Source: Sulfitobacter sp. (GTDB lineage: Bacteria > Pseudomonadota > Alphaproteobacteria > Rhodobacterales > Rhodobacteraceae). Taken from it: DNA of 64,000 nt. Both the position numbers and the translations under genes were made by a program. Shown here piece after piece: positions 40,259 to 53,960 of this stretch. How positions within the stretch are numbered: the stretch's first letter is position 1; the number at the start of each line of letters is the position of its first letter. The stretch lies in the NCBI GenBank assembly GCA_024636445.1, contig JAGXHE010000127.1, positions 1 to 64,000 of the forward strand, written 5' to 3'. Under the pieces are notes generated by a model. The model had not been told where the DNA came from. It did not search any database and was given only the letters and a program-made list of their open reading frames with translations.

Positions 40259-41041
40259 TCAGACCGCGTCCAGAAAACGCCTGACCTCGGCGGCGACACG
40301 CTCGGGGTCGGTGATCGGGGCCATATGCCCCGCCCCTTCCAGCACCACGCGCTGCGCCTGCGGGACACGCCGCGCGATGGCCGTATTGGCGGCAGGGATG
40401 GTCCCGTCTGACCCGTCTCCCTCCATCAGCAGCACCGGGCATTTGATCACATCCAGCACACCGGGTTCCAAAAGCCCGATGCTGTCGCGCTGCACCGCAG
40501 GGGAAGATCCCGCGACAAAATGAATGCGGTCCGCCATGTATTGCCGCGTCTGCTCGGGTATCTCGTCCCAGGGGGTGCCATTGCCCCAGCCCCGGTTGAA
40601 CGCCCGCGCGGCTTCCATCTTCTCACCTGCCTTCATCGCCGCGTCGAAATCCAGATTGCGCAGGCGGTATTCCTCGACCTTGCCCGGATCATCCGTCGCG
40701 ACAAAGGCAAAGGCCACCGGTTCGATCAACGTCAGGCTGCGCACCCGCTCGGGTGCCTCTGCCGCCAGCCGCAAGGCCACTGTCGCGCCAAAGCTGTGGC
40801 CGATCACGTCCATCGGTTCCGACAACATGTCGTGGCCCCAGGCGGTCACCAGATCATGCAGATCGCCCTCGCCGTTCCAATCGGGGGATTTGCCGTGGCT
40901 GGGCATGTCGTAGGCGTTGATCGTCAGTCCCTCACCCATCGCATCCGCCATGCCGCGCCACGCCCCGGAATGTGCCAGCGTGCAATGTATCGCCAGCACC
41001 TGCCGGGGGCCGCTGCCATAACGTCTTGAATGATAGGTCAT
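40259..41041 (-). CDS. alpha/beta hydrolase
   Basis: 'DVIGHSFGATVALRLAAEAPERVRSLTLIEPV', 'VVLEGAGHMAPITDPERVAAEV'. Confidence 0.92.
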   Translation of the reverse strand: MTYHSRRYGSGPRQVLAIHCTLAHSGAWRGMADAMGEGLTINAYDMPSHGKSPDWNGEGDLHDLVTAWGHDMLSEPMDVIGHSFGATVALRLAAEAPERVRSLTLIEPVAFAFVATDDPGKVEEYRLRNLDFDAAMKAGEKMEAARAFNRGWGNGTPWDEIPEQTRQYMADRIHFVAGSSPAVQRDSIGLLEPGVLDVIKCPVLLMEGDGSDGTIPAANTAIARRVPQAQRVVLEGAGHMAPITDPERVAAEVRRFLDAV

Positions 41042-41043
41042 GC

Positions 41044-41643
41044 TCAGAGTTTGCCCGCCAGATGCAGATCCAGATCGTCCAGACGGTCCTGCCCCCAGAA
41101 GCGGTTGTCACCCTCGGCGATGTAGAACGGCGCGCCGAAAACGCCACGGTTCGCGGCCTCTTCCAGATTGGCCGCATAGGTCTCGGCCCCCTGCAACAGC
41201 CCGCTGTCGGCCAGTGACGGCGAAAAGCCGGCCTCTTCCAGACAGGCACGCACGACCGTGTCCTCGGCAATGTCCTTGTCCTCGGCCCAGACCGCGCGCA
41301 GGACCGCATGCACCAGCTTGCCCAGATCGCCACCGCCCGCATGGATCGCGGCGATGATCGCATAGGACGCAGGCGCACCATTCGTGGGCCAATGCGCAGG
41401 CTTCAGGTTAAACGCCATGTCCAGCTTTTTGGCCTGCCGCACCAGCTCCTGTGCGCGGTATTCCTGACGGCTGGGATGACGGTCCTTGGGCGGCGTGCCC
41501 CCGGTGCGACCGAACAGGGCGACCACATCCGTGGGCTTGTAGTTGATCGTGGCGCCGTGCCTGGCCGCGATCTCTTCCAGCCGTGTGCCTGCCAGATAGG
41601 TGTATGGCGACAGCACGGAAAAAAAATAGTCGATCTGGTGCAT
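41044..41643 (-). CDS. 2-hydroxychromene-2-carboxylate isomerase / DsbA-family thioredoxin-fold protein
   Basis: 'IDYFFSVLSPYTYLAGTRLEEIAARHGATINYKPTDVVALFGRTGG'. Confidence 0.88.
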   Translation of the reverse strand: MHQIDYFFSVLSPYTYLAGTRLEEIAARHGATINYKPTDVVALFGRTGGTPPKDRHPSRQEYRAQELVRQAKKLDMAFNLKPAHWPTNGAPASYAIIAAIHAGGGDLGKLVHAVLRAVWAEDKDIAEDTVVRACLEEAGFSPSLADSGLLQGAETYAANLEEAANRGVFGAPFYIAEGDNRFWGQDRLDDLDLHLAGKL

Positions 41644-41748
41644 GTTATTCTCCGATAGGGGGGTGTCCCGCTTTGCCGAACGTTAAGGCCATGCTAAGCG
41701 GTGTCAACGTCACGATTCTGTCACAAGCGCCTTGGGGGGCCACAAGAC

Positions 41749-42768
41749 ATGCCACACGTTCAGGAACCCAAGCTGATCGCCGGAAACGCCAACCAGCCGC
41801 TTGCACAGGCCATCGCGCGCAGGATGTCGATGCACCGCGGCAAGAAAATGGGGCTGGTCGAGGCCCGCGTCGAACGCTTCAACGATGGCGAGATTTTCGT
41901 CGAAGTCTACGAAAACGTGCGCGGCGAGGATATGTATATCATCCAGCCCACGTCGAACCCCGCCAATGACAACCTGATGGAATTGCTGATCATGTGCGAC
42001 GCGCTGCGCCGGTCGTCAGCTGCGCGCATCACCGCCGTGATCCCCTATTTCGGCTATGCCCGTCAGGACCGCCGGACCAAGGCGCGCACCCCGATCAGCG
42101 CCAAGCTGGTGGCCAACATGCTGGTCAGCGCCGGTGTCGAGCGCGTTCTGACCATGGACCTGCACGCAGCGCAAATTCAGGGGTTCTTCGACATCCCTGT
42201 CGACAACCTCTACGCCTCGCCCATCTTTGCCCTAGACATCGCCAACCAGTTTCGCGGCCGCACGGACGATCTGATGATCGTCTCGCCCGACGTGGGCGGC
42301 GTGGCCCGTGCCCGCGAGTTGGCCAAGCGTCTCAACGCGCCCCTGTCGATCGTCGACAAGCGCCGCGAGAAAGCCGGCGAGATCGCGGAAATGACCGTGA
42401 TCGGCAGCGTCGAAGGCAAGGTGGCCCTGATCGTCGATGACATGTGCGACACTGCCGGAACCCTATGCAAAGCCGCCGAAGTGCTGCTGGAAAACGGCGC
42501 CAAGGAAGTCCACAGCTATATCACCCACGGCGTGATGAGCGGCCCTGCGGTCGAGCGTGTGACAAATTCGGTGATGAAATCGCTGGTGATCACCGACACG
42601 ATCGCGCCCACCAAAGCGATTCTCGATGCGCCGAACATCCGCGTGGTGCCCACAGCGCCGATCTTTGCGCAGGCGATCCTGAACATCTGGAACGGCACCT
42701 CGGTCAGCTCGCTTTTCGAGCAGGACACATTGGGCCCGATCTACGACGGCATGTACGCCGCCGAATAA
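41749..42768 (+). CDS. prs: ribose-phosphate pyrophosphokinase
   Basis: '[20 protein letters not shown]', '[27 protein letters not shown]', '[30 protein letters not shown]'. Confidence 0.96.
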   Translation: MPHVQEPKLIAGNANQPLAQAIARRMSMHRGKKMGLVEARVERFNDGEIFVEVYENVRGEDMYIIQPTSNPANDNLMELLIMCDALRRSSAARITAVIPYFGYARQDRRTKARTPISAKLVANMLVSAGVERVLTMDLHAAQIQGFFDIPVDNLYASPIFALDIANQFRGRTDDLMIVSPDVGGVARARELAKRLNAPLSIVDKRREKAGEIAEMTVIGSVEGKVALIVDDMCDTAGTLCKAAEVLLENGAKEVHSYITHGVMSGPAVERVTNSVMKSLVITDTIAPTKAILDAPNIRVVPTAPIFAQAILNIWNGTSVSSLFEQDTLGPIYDGMYAAE

Positions 42769-42780
42769 TCTCTCCAAACC

Positions 42781-42840
42781 CTTCATCTTGCCAGATAAAC
42801 TCCGGGGACGCGCCAAAGGCGCGGGGGCAGAGCCCCTGGC
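42781..42840 (+). repeat. intergenic hairpin repeat family 1, copy B
   Basis: TTCATCTTGCCAGATAAACTCCGGGGACGCGCCAAAGGCGCGGGGGCAGAGCCCCTGGC. Confidence 0.7.
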
Positions 42841-42846
42841 CCGGCT

Positions 42847-43197
42847 TCAGTACAGCTCCCAGTCCTCGGGGTCCGAGACCTCGCCTATTGCAGTCCAGCT
42901 GACCCGCACCCGTGCGACGCGGGTGTCACCCCACGTGCGAAACACCAGATCAAAGCCGTCCTGGGTGATGGCATCGGTCGAGATGTCGGCGCGGATAACC
43001 GTGGTTGCGTCCATATCCCACAGGCTGATCGCGGCCTGAACCGCTGGCGGATTGCGAAAGGTTTCCTCGAAAGTGATACGCCGCCGCCGTTCGCGCTGGC
43101 CACGGCCTGTCCACATCTCGCCACCGCCCTCGAAGTCCGAGAACAACACAGGGTCGCCCTGTTCGATGCCGATCATGTAATTTCGCAGTTTCTTCAT
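42847..43197 (-). CDS. H-type lectin domain-containing protein
   Basis: 116 aa; 'ITFEETFRNPPAVQAAISLWDMDATTVIRADISTDAITQDGFDLVFRTWGDTRVARVRVSWTAIGEV' matches the H_lectin pattern. Confidence 0.82.
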   Translation of the reverse strand: MKKLRNYMIGIEQGDPVLFSDFEGGGEMWTGRGQRERRRRITFEETFRNPPAVQAAISLWDMDATTVIRADISTDAITQDGFDLVFRTWGDTRVARVRVSWTAIGEVSDPEDWELY

Positions 43198-43286
43198 TGC
43201 TTGCCTCGTCTGCCTGGATCATGTCCGGATTGTGGCCGAAGCATGCGAGACGTGCAGAATGCACAACAATGCGGCAGAAATGCAAG

Positions 43287-43316
43287 AAGGCCCCGCAAGA
43301 AATTGCAGGGCCTTTT
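43287..43316 (-). terminator. stem-loop after atpC
   Basis: AAGGCCCCGCAA-gaaa-TTGCAGGGCCTTTT (one mismatch), just beyond the atpC stop. Confidence 0.7.
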
Positions 43317-43334
43317 CAACAATTTAACGTCAAT

Positions 43335-43769
43335 TTACAGGTTGGGCTGTTTCGTGCTCAGCCCGATTTCACTGCCCATGGCGACCATGTCACCCAGAAG
43401 TTTGGCGGCGTCGTCCACGGGGCCCGGCTCGTTTTGCCAGTTTTCCTTGGCCGTCTTGTACATATTCTCGGCTTCTTTGTACATCTCGTCGAGACGTTCC
43501 TGCGTCATGTCGCTGCGCGTCAATGCGCGTTCGGCCAGAACAGTCACGCCGTCGCCGTTGATCTCGGCAAAGCCGCCGGTGACAACGTATTCGGCTGTCT
43601 TGCCGTCTGCTTCCACCCTCAGAACGCCGGGACGCAGTGTGGTGATGGCGGGCGCGTGGCCTGCCATGATGGTCATGTCCCCATCGGTGCCAGGGATCGA
43701 AACCGAGGTCGCGGGGTGCGAGGCAAGGCTGCGCTCGGGCGAGACCAGATCGAATTGCATATCTGCCAT
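43335..43769 (-). CDS. atpC: F0F1 ATP synthase subunit epsilon
   Basis: '[50 protein letters not shown]'. Confidence 0.96.
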   Translation of the reverse strand: MADMQFDLVSPERSLASHPATSVSIPGTDGDMTIMAGHAPAITTLRPGVLRVEADGKTAEYVVTGGFAEINGDGVTVLAERALTRSDMTQERLDEMYKEAENMYKTAKENWQNEPGPVDDAAKLLGDMVAMGSEIGLSTKQPNL

Positions 43770-43835
43770 TGTGTTCCCCTTGGATCAGGCACGTCACCCG
43801 GACAGCAATTGCCGTCCGGGCTTCGTGATTGGGAT

Positions 43836-46164
<2,329 letters not shown>

Positions 46165-46178
46165 TGCCTTATCTCCCC

Positions 46179-47717
46179 TTAAGCGAAGTCAGTTGCGAAG
46201 GTGTCCAGAGCTGCACGCAGCTTGTCTGCGGCATCGCCCTTGATCTTGGGATCTTCGTTGGTGATCCAATCCAGAACATCCTGCTGTTTGGAACGCATGT
46301 GCGTCAGCATGCCCGCTTCCCAGCGGCCCACGTCCTTGATTGCGACCTTGTCCAGGTAGCCGTTGGTGCCTGCAAAGATGACGCAGACGATTTCGGCGTT
46401 GGTCAGGGGCGAATACTGCGGCTGTTTCATCAGCTCGGTCAGACGCGCGCCGCGGTTCAGCAAGCGCTGGGTCGAGGCGTCGAGGTCAGAGCCGAACTGG
46501 GCAAAGGCCGCCATTTCGCGGTACTGGGCCAGCGACAGTTTCACCGGACCCGCAACGCTCGACATGGCACTGGTCTGCGCCGAAGAGCCAACCCGCGACA
46601 CCGACAGACCGGTGTTCACGGCAGGGCGGATGCCTTGGTAGAACAGTTCGGTTTCCAGGAAGATCTGGCCATCGGTGATCGAGATCACGTTGGTCGGAAT
46701 AAACGCGGACACGTCGCCACCTTGGGTTTCGATGATCGGCAGAGCCGTCAGCGAGCCCGAGCCGTTGTCTTCGTTCAGCTTGGCCGAACGCTCCAGCAGG
46801 CGCGAGTGCAGGTAGAAAACGTCGCCGGGATAGGCTTCGCGGCCGGGTGGGCGGCGCAGCAGCAGCGACATCTGGCGGTACGAAACCGCCTGTTTGGACA
46901 GGTCATCGTAGATGATCAGCGCGTGACGGCCGTTGTCGCGGTAGAATTCCGCCATGGCTGTCGCGGTGTAGGGGGCCAGATACTGCATCGGCGCGGGGTC
47001 CGAGGCGGTGGCGGCAACCACTGTGGTGTATTCGATGGCGCCGCTCTCTTCGAGCTTTTTCACCAGCTGGGCAACGGTCGAACGCTTCTGACCGATGGCA
47101 ACATAGACGCAATAGAGCTTCTTGCTTTCATCGTCGCCGGCGGCGTCGTTGTAGGATTTCTGGTTCAGGATCGCGTCCAGGGCCACGGCAGTCTTGCCGG
47201 TCTGACGGTCACCGATGATCAGCTCGCGCTGGCCACGGCCAATCGGGATCATCGCGTCGACCGATTTCAGGCCGGTTGCCATTGGCTCATGGACCGATTT
47301 GCGCGGGATGATGCCCGGCGCCTTGACGTCGGCCACGCGACGCTCTGTGGCGTTCAGCGGGCCCTTGCCGTCGATCGGGTTGCCCAGACCGTCCAGAACG
47401 CGGCCCAGCAGTTCGTCGCCCACGGGCACGTCCACGATCGAGTTGGTGCGTTTGACAACGTCACCTTCCTTGATGTCGCGGTCGGAGCCGAAGATCACGA
47501 CGCCGACGTTGTCGCTTTCGAGGTTCAGGGCCATACCCTGAATGCCACCGGGGAATTCGACCATCTCGCCGGCCTGAACATTGTCCAGACCGTAAACGCG
47601 GGCGATACCGTCACCGACGCTCAGAACGCGGCCGACTTCGGCGACTTCTGCTTCTTGACCAAAGTTCTTGATCTGGTCTTTCAGGATCGCAGAAATTTCT
47701 GCTGCTTGGATACCCAT
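46179..47717 (-). CDS. atpA: F0F1 ATP synthase subunit alpha
   Basis: '[44 protein letters not shown]'. Confidence 0.99.
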   Translation of the reverse strand: MGIQAAEISAILKDQIKNFGQEAEVAEVGRVLSVGDGIARVYGLDNVQAGEMVEFPGGIQGMALNLESDNVGVVIFGSDRDIKEGDVVKRTNSIVDVPVGDELLGRVLDGLGNPIDGKGPLNATERRVADVKAPGIIPRKSVHEPMATGLKSVDAMIPIGRGQRELIIGDRQTGKTAVALDAILNQKSYNDAAGDDESKKLYCVYVAIGQKRSTVAQLVKKLEESGAIEYTTVVAATASDPAPMQYLAPYTATAMAEFYRDNGRHALIIYDDLSKQAVSYRQMSLLLRRPPGREAYPGDVFYLHSRLLERSAKLNEDNGSGSLTALPIIETQGGDVSAFIPTNVISITDGQIFLETELFYQGIRPAVNTGLSVSRVGSSAQTSAMSSVAGPVKLSLAQYREMAAFAQFGSDLDASTQRLLNRGARLTELMKQPQYSPLTNAEIVCVIFAGTNGYLDKVAIKDVGRWEAGMLTHMRSKQQDVLDWITNEDPKIKGDAADKLRAALDTFATDFA

Positions 47718-48284
47718 TTATCCGACCTCTTTCATTACGTTCTGGAGGGAATTGAGCTTGGAGCGGATCGACGTGTCGATCATCTTCGAGCCCACTTTGA
47801 CGACAAGACCGCCGATGAGGCTTTCATCCACGGTCGCATTAATAGTCACGGTGTTGCCCATCGACGCGGTCAGCGTCTTGGCCAATTTGTCAGACTGCGC
47901 CTTGGTCAGCGCCTTGGCAGAGGTGACATCGGCGGTCACTTCGCCTTTGTCTGCGGCGATCACGTCGCGCAGGGTCTGCACCAGTTGTGGCAATACGAAC
48001 AGACGGCGCTTTTGCGCCATCAGGGCCAGCGTGTTGGACATCACGTCCGACAGCTTCATCTTTTTGGCCAAGGCCGACACCGCAGCGCCTTGCTGGTCGC
48101 GGGTGTAGATCGGCGAATGGATCAGCGCATTGAAATCGTCCGACTGTGCCATCACGTCTTGCAGGGCGGTGATGTCGGTCTCAATGGCTTGCACGGAATT
48201 GGTCTCTTTGGCCAAGTCGTAAACGGCAGTCGCATAGCGTTTGGCGATGCCTGTGGAGATCGAAGCTGGTTCGGACACGTCCAC
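47718..48284 (-). CDS. atpH: F0F1 ATP synthase subunit delta
   Basis: 'GIAKRYATAVYDLAKE...VDESLIGGLVVKVGSKMIDTSIRSKLNSLQNVMKEVG'. Confidence 0.97.
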   Translation of the reverse strand: MDVSEPASISTGIAKRYATAVYDLAKETNSVQAIETDITALQDVMAQSDDFNALIHSPIYTRDQQGAAVSALAKKMKLSDVMSNTLALMAQKRRLFVLPQLVQTLRDVIAADKGEVTADVTSAKALTKAQSDKLAKTLTASMGNTVTINATVDESLIGGLVVKVGSKMIDTSIRSKLNSLQNVMKEVG

Positions 48285-48587
48285 CCTTCCAATGTCTGGC
48301 CTCGGTCTCCGACGCGCTTGCGCCGATAGAACGAGGGAGTTGGCGCGGGCTGATGGGCATCAATCCGCTGAAATCACGGGGGATGTATCAGACCCCCGCG
48401 CACCCCGCAACGGTGGACAGCACCGAAGGCAAAAGGCTGTTATTATTTAATTTCAGCATCTTACCCCAAGTGCGACGCTTTGCGCCGCTGAAAATGTTAA
48501 AAAACTGTGCCCCGTTGAGGCCCCTTATGGGCGATTCCGAGGCATTCACCAAAATATTATCACCCCGATCTACGCGCCCGCTTCGTG

Positions 48588-48645
48588 CTTCATCTTGCCC
48601 GAAAAACTCCGGGGGGCGGCCGCAGGCCGGGGGGCTGGCCCCCCT
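48588..48645 (+). repeat. intergenic hairpin repeat family 1, copy C
   Basis: CTTCATCTTGCCCGAAAAACTCCGGGGGGCGGCCGCAGGCCGGGGGGCTGGCCCCCC. Confidence 0.7.
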
Positions 48646-48672
48646 TGCGCCTTTGGCCATCTGTCGCACAGA

Positions 48673-49506
48673 CTAGTGGTCAAAACCCGGATTTGTCCGC
48701 TTGAGCTTGCGCATCAGGCCCGGCCAGATCAGGTTGTCGCCATAGCCCGGCGTAAACGCGCGGGCGGACTGCGCCTGCACGGTGTCGGCCATCGCCTGAT
48801 CTTCCTCGTGCAGATTGTCAGTGCCCGCCGCCTGCGCAAAGATCTGCGTCTTGCAGGCATTCTCGAGGAAATACATCCGCAGGAAGGCGATCGCGCAGTT
48901 CGGCCCCACGGTCAGCGTGCCGTGGTTGCGCAGCATCAGCAGCGATTTGTCACCGAGGTCATTTACGATCCGTGCGCGCTCGTCCAGTTCCAGCGCGATG
49001 CCTTCGTAGTCGTGATAGGCCAGATCGTTGTTCACGATCATCGAAAACTGGGTATAGCGGCGCAGCCCCCCGTTCTGCACCGACACCGCGACGCCGTAAG
49101 GCGTGTGCACGTGGATCACACAGCCCGCATCGTGTCGTGCCGCGTGAATGGCCGAGTGGATTGTGAAGCCCGCCGGATTGATGTTGTAGGGCGTGTCCTG
49201 ACAGATGTTGCCCTCAAGGTTGATCTTGACCAGCGACGACGCGGTCATCTCGTCGAACATTACGCCGTAGGGATTGATCAGGAAACGCTCGGCCCCGTCT
49301 TCGTCGGGCAGGCGCGCCGAGATGTGGGTGAACACCAGATCGGTCCAGCCGTGCATTGCGCAGAGCCGGTAGGTGGCGGCCAGCTGGCAGCGCAGGGCCC
49401 ATTCCTCTTCCGAGACCTTGCCCTTGAGCGAGGGCATCTCCATCGGATCGGGCATCTCCTTGATGTCCATGGCGGTTGGCATAGCGGTGGTGGCGGCGTC
49501 TTTCAT
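48673..49506 (-). CDS. class II aldolase/adducin family protein
   Basis: 'LRCQLAATYRLCAMHGWTDLVFTHISARLP', 'IHAARHDAGCVIHVHTPYGVAVS', 'LLMLRNHGTLTVG'. Confidence 0.93.
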   Translation of the reverse strand: MKDAATTAMPTAMDIKEMPDPMEMPSLKGKVSEEEWALRCQLAATYRLCAMHGWTDLVFTHISARLPDEDGAERFLINPYGVMFDEMTASSLVKINLEGNICQDTPYNINPAGFTIHSAIHAARHDAGCVIHVHTPYGVAVSVQNGGLRRYTQFSMIVNNDLAYHDYEGIALELDERARIVNDLGDKSLLMLRNHGTLTVGPNCAIAFLRMYFLENACKTQIFAQAAGTDNLHEEDQAMADTVQAQSARAFTPGYGDNLIWPGLMRKLKRTNPGFDH

Positions 49507-49786
49507 CGGTCTCTCCTCCCAGACGAGCATCGGATTTCATGCAGCCTAGACCATTGCGTGCGTCTTTGGGAATGACGCCGCGTCCGGCACCGGCGGTTTT
49601 CGGCAGGGTGGGCAGCAGCATCGGCGGAACAGCGGAACACAGGGCAGCGCCTGACCGCGGGCCGTCATTGGGCCGTCAGCGTATACCAGTTTATTCCACG
49701 GCCTTGGCGAAAGTAAGATATGGCGCACTGCGCTGCAGAAGCGCCCGCGGGGTGAGTGCACCTAGCCCTTCGCGCGACTGGCTTTG

Positions 49787-49818
49787 CGACACTCATGCGA
49801 CCCGACCCTCATACGACC
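49787..49818. repeat. two tandem imperfect 16-bp direct repeats
   Basis: CGACACTCATGCGACC / CGACCCTCATACGACC (14/16 identical). Confidence 0.6.
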
Positions 49819-49870
49819 CACTGAGCCACAGTTAAGACGCCCAGAGGCCCTTTTGGTAGATCTCGAACCC

Positions 49871-50611
49871 CTAAATCGGCTTGGCGCTGGGTTCGGTCAA
49901 TCCGTCCAGAACGCCGACGCGCTTGCGCACACGGCTGGTGGTGCCCTTGGGCGGATAGACCAGCTTGGACGCCTCGACCATGAACGCGCCACCTGCGAAC
50001 ATGCCGGGCATCGAGCGTCCCACGCCTTCGAACATGCCTGCGGATTTCATCCACAATCGCTTGCCTGACGGAAACTGATAGAGCGCGCCGACATGGCGTT
50101 CAGGCAAAAACTGGTGTTTGCGCAGCTGGGTTTCCAGCTGGGACGCCGAATAGGGCCGCCCATAGCCGAACGGCGTGCGGTCCCGTCGCGACCACATGCC
50201 TGCGCGGTTGGGCACGATGAACAGCGCCTTGCCCCCCGGCCCCAGCACGCGCCAGCATTCTTCCAGCAGATCCTGCGGCCGGTCCGAGGTTTCCAGCCCA
50301 TGCAACACCACCAGCTTGTCCACATGGCCGGTCTCGACCGGCCACATCGTCTCTTCTATCAGCGCCGACACATTGGGCTGCCCCGCAGGCCAGGGCATCA
50401 CGCCTTGCGGTCCCGGCATCAGCGCCATCACCCGGCGCGCGTCATGCAGGTAAGGACGCAGCAGCGGCACGGCAAAGCCATAGCCCGCGACGGTCTGCCC
50501 CTTGGCCTCGGGCCACAGTTGCAGCATCCGTGCGCGCAGGGATTTCTGCGCGGCACGCCCCAGCGCACTGCGATAATAGAAATTGCGCAAGTCCTGTACG
50601 TCGAGGTGCAT
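49871..50611 (-). CDS. methyltransferase domain-containing protein
   Basis: '[29 protein letters not shown]', '[46 protein letters not shown]'. Confidence 0.85.
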   Translation of the reverse strand: MHLDVQDLRNFYYRSALGRAAQKSLRARMLQLWPEAKGQTVAGYGFAVPLLRPYLHDARRVMALMPGPQGVMPWPAGQPNVSALIEETMWPVETGHVDKLVVLHGLETSDRPQDLLEECWRVLGPGGKALFIVPNRAGMWSRRDRTPFGYGRPYSASQLETQLRKHQFLPERHVGALYQFPSGKRLWMKSAGMFEGVGRSMPGMFAGGAFMVEASKLVYPPKGTTSRVRKRVGVLDGLTEPSAKPI

Positions 50612-50679
50612 TGCAGCCCTTCAAAGGATCGGCCAAGCTGGCGTTTGATCCGATCCTATCAACCGTGAAGGAAATGACC

Positions 50680-51459
50680 ATGCCTCTTGAACTCGTCACT
50701 GTGCCATGTCTCGAAGATAACTACGCATTTTTGATCCATGACGCACAAAGCGGCGATACGGCGGTGATCGACGTGCCCGAGGCCGCTCCGATCAAGGCGG
50801 CTTTGACGGAACGCGGCTGGACGCTGACCCACGTTCTGCTGACGCACCATCATTGGGATCATGTGGACGGTCTGGCCGACCTGCTGGCCGACCAGCCTGC
50901 AGATCATCCGGCAAAGGTTATCGGGGCTGCGGCGGATGCACAGCGCCTTCCGCCGCTGGATCAGGAGGTGGCCGAAGGCGACAGTTTCACCGTGGGCGGC
51001 GATACCATCGAGGTGATCGACGTCAGCGGCCACACCGTCGGGCACATCGCATTTCACGCGCCCGCGTCAAAGCTTCTGTTCACCGCCGACAGCCTGATGG
51101 CACTGGGCTGCGGTCGTCTGTTCGAAGGCACGCCCGCGCAGATGCATGAAAGCCTGACCAAGCTGGCCGCCCTGCCCGGCGACACCACCGTCTGTTCGGG
51201 TCACGAATACACCACCACCAATGCAAAATTTGCGCTCACGGTTGATCCCGACAATCGCGCACTTATATCCCGTAGCAAGGACATCGCGGACAAACGCGCC
51301 TCCAAGATGCCCACCGTGCCTTCCATGCTTCAGTTGGAAATGGACACGAACCCTTTTCTGCGCGCCTCAGATCCTGCCATTGCCAGCACTCTGGACATGA
51401 CAGGCGCAACGCCACTGGACGTCTTTACCGAAATCCGCGCCCGCCGCGACCGGTTCTGA
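50680..51459 (+). CDS. gloB: hydroxyacylglutathione hydrolase (glyoxalase II)
   Basis: 'VLLTHHHWDHVDGLADLL', 'TVCSGHEYTTTNAKFAL'. Confidence 0.95.
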   Translation: MPLELVTVPCLEDNYAFLIHDAQSGDTAVIDVPEAAPIKAALTERGWTLTHVLLTHHHWDHVDGLADLLADQPADHPAKVIGAAADAQRLPPLDQEVAEGDSFTVGGDTIEVIDVSGHTVGHIAFHAPASKLLFTADSLMALGCGRLFEGTPAQMHESLTKLAALPGDTTVCSGHEYTTTNAKFALTVDPDNRALISRSKDIADKRASKMPTVPSMLQLEMDTNPFLRASDPAIASTLDMTGATPLDVFTEIRARRDRF

Positions 51460-51491
51460 TGCCTCTCATCCGCAACAATCGGCAGCGTTTC

Positions 51492-51525
51492 TTTGTGAAT
51501 TGTCACTTTTGTGACCTGTTTGTGA
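51492..51525. promoter_or_regulatory. three TTTGTGA heptamers and an embedded GTCAC-TTTT-GTGAC inverted repeat upstream of clpA
   Basis: TTTGTGA at 51492, 51508 and 51519; inverted repeat at 51502-51515. Confidence 0.4.
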
Positions 51526-51638
51526 AAGAAAACCCTTGAAGCTCGCTGTCGATCAACCAAACTCTAATAGTATGAGGCCATGGTTGGCAGCGGGACGCCG
51601 AAACGTCCCCACTGACCCAGATCAGAAGGAGCACGAGC

Positions 51639-53960
51639 GTGCCTTCATTCTCGACGACATTGGAAAAAGCAATCCATTCCGCGCTGGCGCTGGCAAACGA
51701 GCGTCGCCACGAATTCGCAACGCTGGAGCACTTGCTGTTGGCGTTGGTAGAAGAGCCCGACGCCAAGCGTGTCATGCAGGCGTGCAGCGTTGATGTGGAC
51801 GAATTGCGCACCACGCTGAACGAATTTGTCGACGAGGATCTTTCAAACCTCGTAACTGACATTGACGGCAGCGAAGCGGTGCCCACGGCGGCCTTTCAAC
51901 GGGTTATACAGCGTGCGGCGATCCATGTGCAGTCTTCGGGCCGCACCGAAGTGACCGGCGCCAACGTGCTGGTCGCCATCTTTGCCGAACGCGAAAGCAA
52001 CGCGGCCTATTTCCTGCAGGAGCAGGACATGACGCGTTACGATGCGGTCAACTTCATTGCGCACGGCGTCGCCAAGGACCCTGCGTTCGGTGATCCGCGC
52101 CCCGTGTCGGGCGCGCCCGACCACGAGGAAGAGCCTCAGGGCGTGACCGACGGCGAGAAAAAGGATTCGGCGCTGGAGAAATACTGCGTCGATCTGAACG
52201 CCAAATCGCGCGAGGGCGACATTGATCCGCTGATCGGTCGCGATTCGGAAGTCGAGCGCTGCATTCAGGTTCTGTGCCGTCGGCGCAAGAACAACCCGCT
52301 GCTGGTGGGTGACCCCGGCGTTGGCAAGACCGCCATCGCCGAAGGGCTGGCGCGCAAGATCGTGTCCGGTGAAACACCCGAGGTCCTGTCGAAGACCACG
52401 ATCTACTCGCTGGACATGGGCGCGCTGCTTGCTGGCACCCGCTATCGTGGTGATTTCGAGGAACGCCTGAAAGCCGTCGTGACCGAATTGGAAGCGCATA
52501 AGGATGCGGTTCTGTTCATCGACGAGATTCACACCGTGATCGGTGCCGGTGCCACGTCGGGCGGTGCTATGGACGCGTCAAACCTGCTGAAGCCTGCGCT
52601 TCAGGGGGGCAAATTGCGCACCATGGGCTCGACCACCTACAAGGAATTCCGCCAGCACTTTGAAAAGGACCGCGCCCTGTCGCGCCGGTTCCAGAAGATC
52701 GACGTCAGCGAACCTTCGGTCGAGGATGCAGTGAAGATCCTGCGCGGTCTGAAACCCTATTTCGAAGAGCACCATTCGGTGCGCTACACTTCGGATGCGA
52801 TCAAGACCTCGGTGGAACTTGCCAGCCGGTACATCAACGACCGCAAGCTGCCCGACAGCGCCATCGACGTCATCGACGAGGCGGGTGCTGCGCAGCATCT
52901 GGTGGTCGCCAACAAGCGGCGCAAAACCATCGGGACCAAGGAAATCGAGGCTGTCGTAGCCAAGATCGCCCGCATCCCGCCGAAAAACGTGTCGAAAGAC
53001 GACGCCGAAGTGCTCAAGGATCTCGAAGCCTCGCTGAAACGCGTCGTCTTCGGACAGGACAATGCGATCGAGGCACTGGCCTCGGCCATCAAACTGTCGC
53101 GTGCAGGTCTGCGCGAGCCGGAAAAACCCATCGGCAACTACCTGTTCGCAGGGCCGACCGGCGTGGGCAAAACCGAAGTGGCAAAGCAACTGGCAGATAC
53201 GCTAGGCGTGCAACTGCTGCGGTTCGATATGTCGGAATACATGGAGAAACACGCGGTCAGCCGTCTGATCGGTGCTCCTCCGGGCTATGTCGGCTTTGAC
53301 CAGGGTGGTTTGCTGACCGACGGCATCGACCAGCATCCGCACTGCGTTCTGCTGCTGGACGAGATGGAAAAAGCGCACCCGGATGTCTATAACATCTTGC
53401 TGCAGGTCATGGATCATGGCCGCCTGACCGATCACAACGGCCGCACGGTGGATTTCCGCAACGTGGTGCTGATCATGACCTCGAACGCCGGTGCGGCGGA
53501 ACAGGCCAAGGAGGCAATCGGCTTTGGCCGCGACCGCCGCGAGGGCGAAGACACAGCCGCCATCGAGCGGACGTTCACGCCGGAATTCCGCAACCGTCTG
53601 GATGCGGTGATCAGCTTTGCGCCGCTGCCGAAAACGGTGATCATGCAAGTGGTTGAAAAGTTCGTGCTGCAACTCGAAGCACAGCTGATGGACCGTGGCG
53701 TGACCATCGAACTGACCCGCCCTGCCGCCGAATGGCTGGCCGACAAAGGCTATGACAGCAAGATGGGCGCGCGTCCTCTGGGCCGCGTGATCCAGGAGTA
53801 CATCAAGAAGCCGCTGGCCGAAGAACTGCTCTTTGGCAAGCTGGCCAAGGGTGGCGTTGTCAAGGTCGGCATGAAGAACGGTGTGCTGGATCTTATCGTC
53901 GAAGGGCCGGACAAGCCGCGGATTTCGGGCAACAAGCCGCCTCTGCTGACGGCAGAATGA
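51639..53960 (+). CDS. clpA: ATP-dependent Clp protease ATP-binding subunit ClpA
   Basis: Two AAA+ modules '[18 protein letters not shown]' and '[18 protein letters not shown]', Clp_N repeat. Confidence 0.98.
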   Translation: MPSFSTTLEKAIHSALALANERRHEFATLEHLLLALVEEPDAKRVMQACSVDVDELRTTLNEFVDEDLSNLVTDIDGSEAVPTAAFQRVIQRAAIHVQSSGRTEVTGANVLVAIFAERESNAAYFLQEQDMTRYDAVNFIAHGVAKDPAFGDPRPVSGAPDHEEEPQGVTDGEKKDSALEKYCVDLNAKSREGDIDPLIGRDSEVERCIQVLCRRRKNNPLLVGDPGVGKTAIAEGLARKIVSGETPEVLSKTTIYSLDMGALLAGTRYRGDFEERLKAVVTELEAHKDAVLFIDEIHTVIGAGATSGGAMDASNLLKPALQGGKLRTMGSTTYKEFRQHFEKDRALSRRFQKIDVSEPSVEDAVKILRGLKPYFEEHHSVRYTSDAIKTSVELASRYINDRKLPDSAIDVIDEAGAAQHLVVANKRRKTIGTKEIEAVVAKIARIPPKNVSKDDAEVLKDLEASLKRVVFGQDNAIEALASAIKLSRAGLREPEKPIGNYLFAGPTGVGKTEVAKQLADTLGVQLLRFDMSEYMEKHAVSRLIGAPPGYVGFDQGGLLTDGIDQHPHCVLLLDEMEKAHPDVYNILLQVMDHGRLTDHNGRTVDFRNVVLIMTSNAGAAEQAKEAIGFGRDRREGEDTAAIERTFTPEFRNRLDAVISFAPLPKTVIMQVVEKFVLQLEAQLMDRGVTIELTRPAAEWLADKGYDSKMGARPLGRVIQEYIKKPLAEELLFGKLAKGGVVKVGMKNGVLDLIVEGPDKPRISGNKPPLLTAE

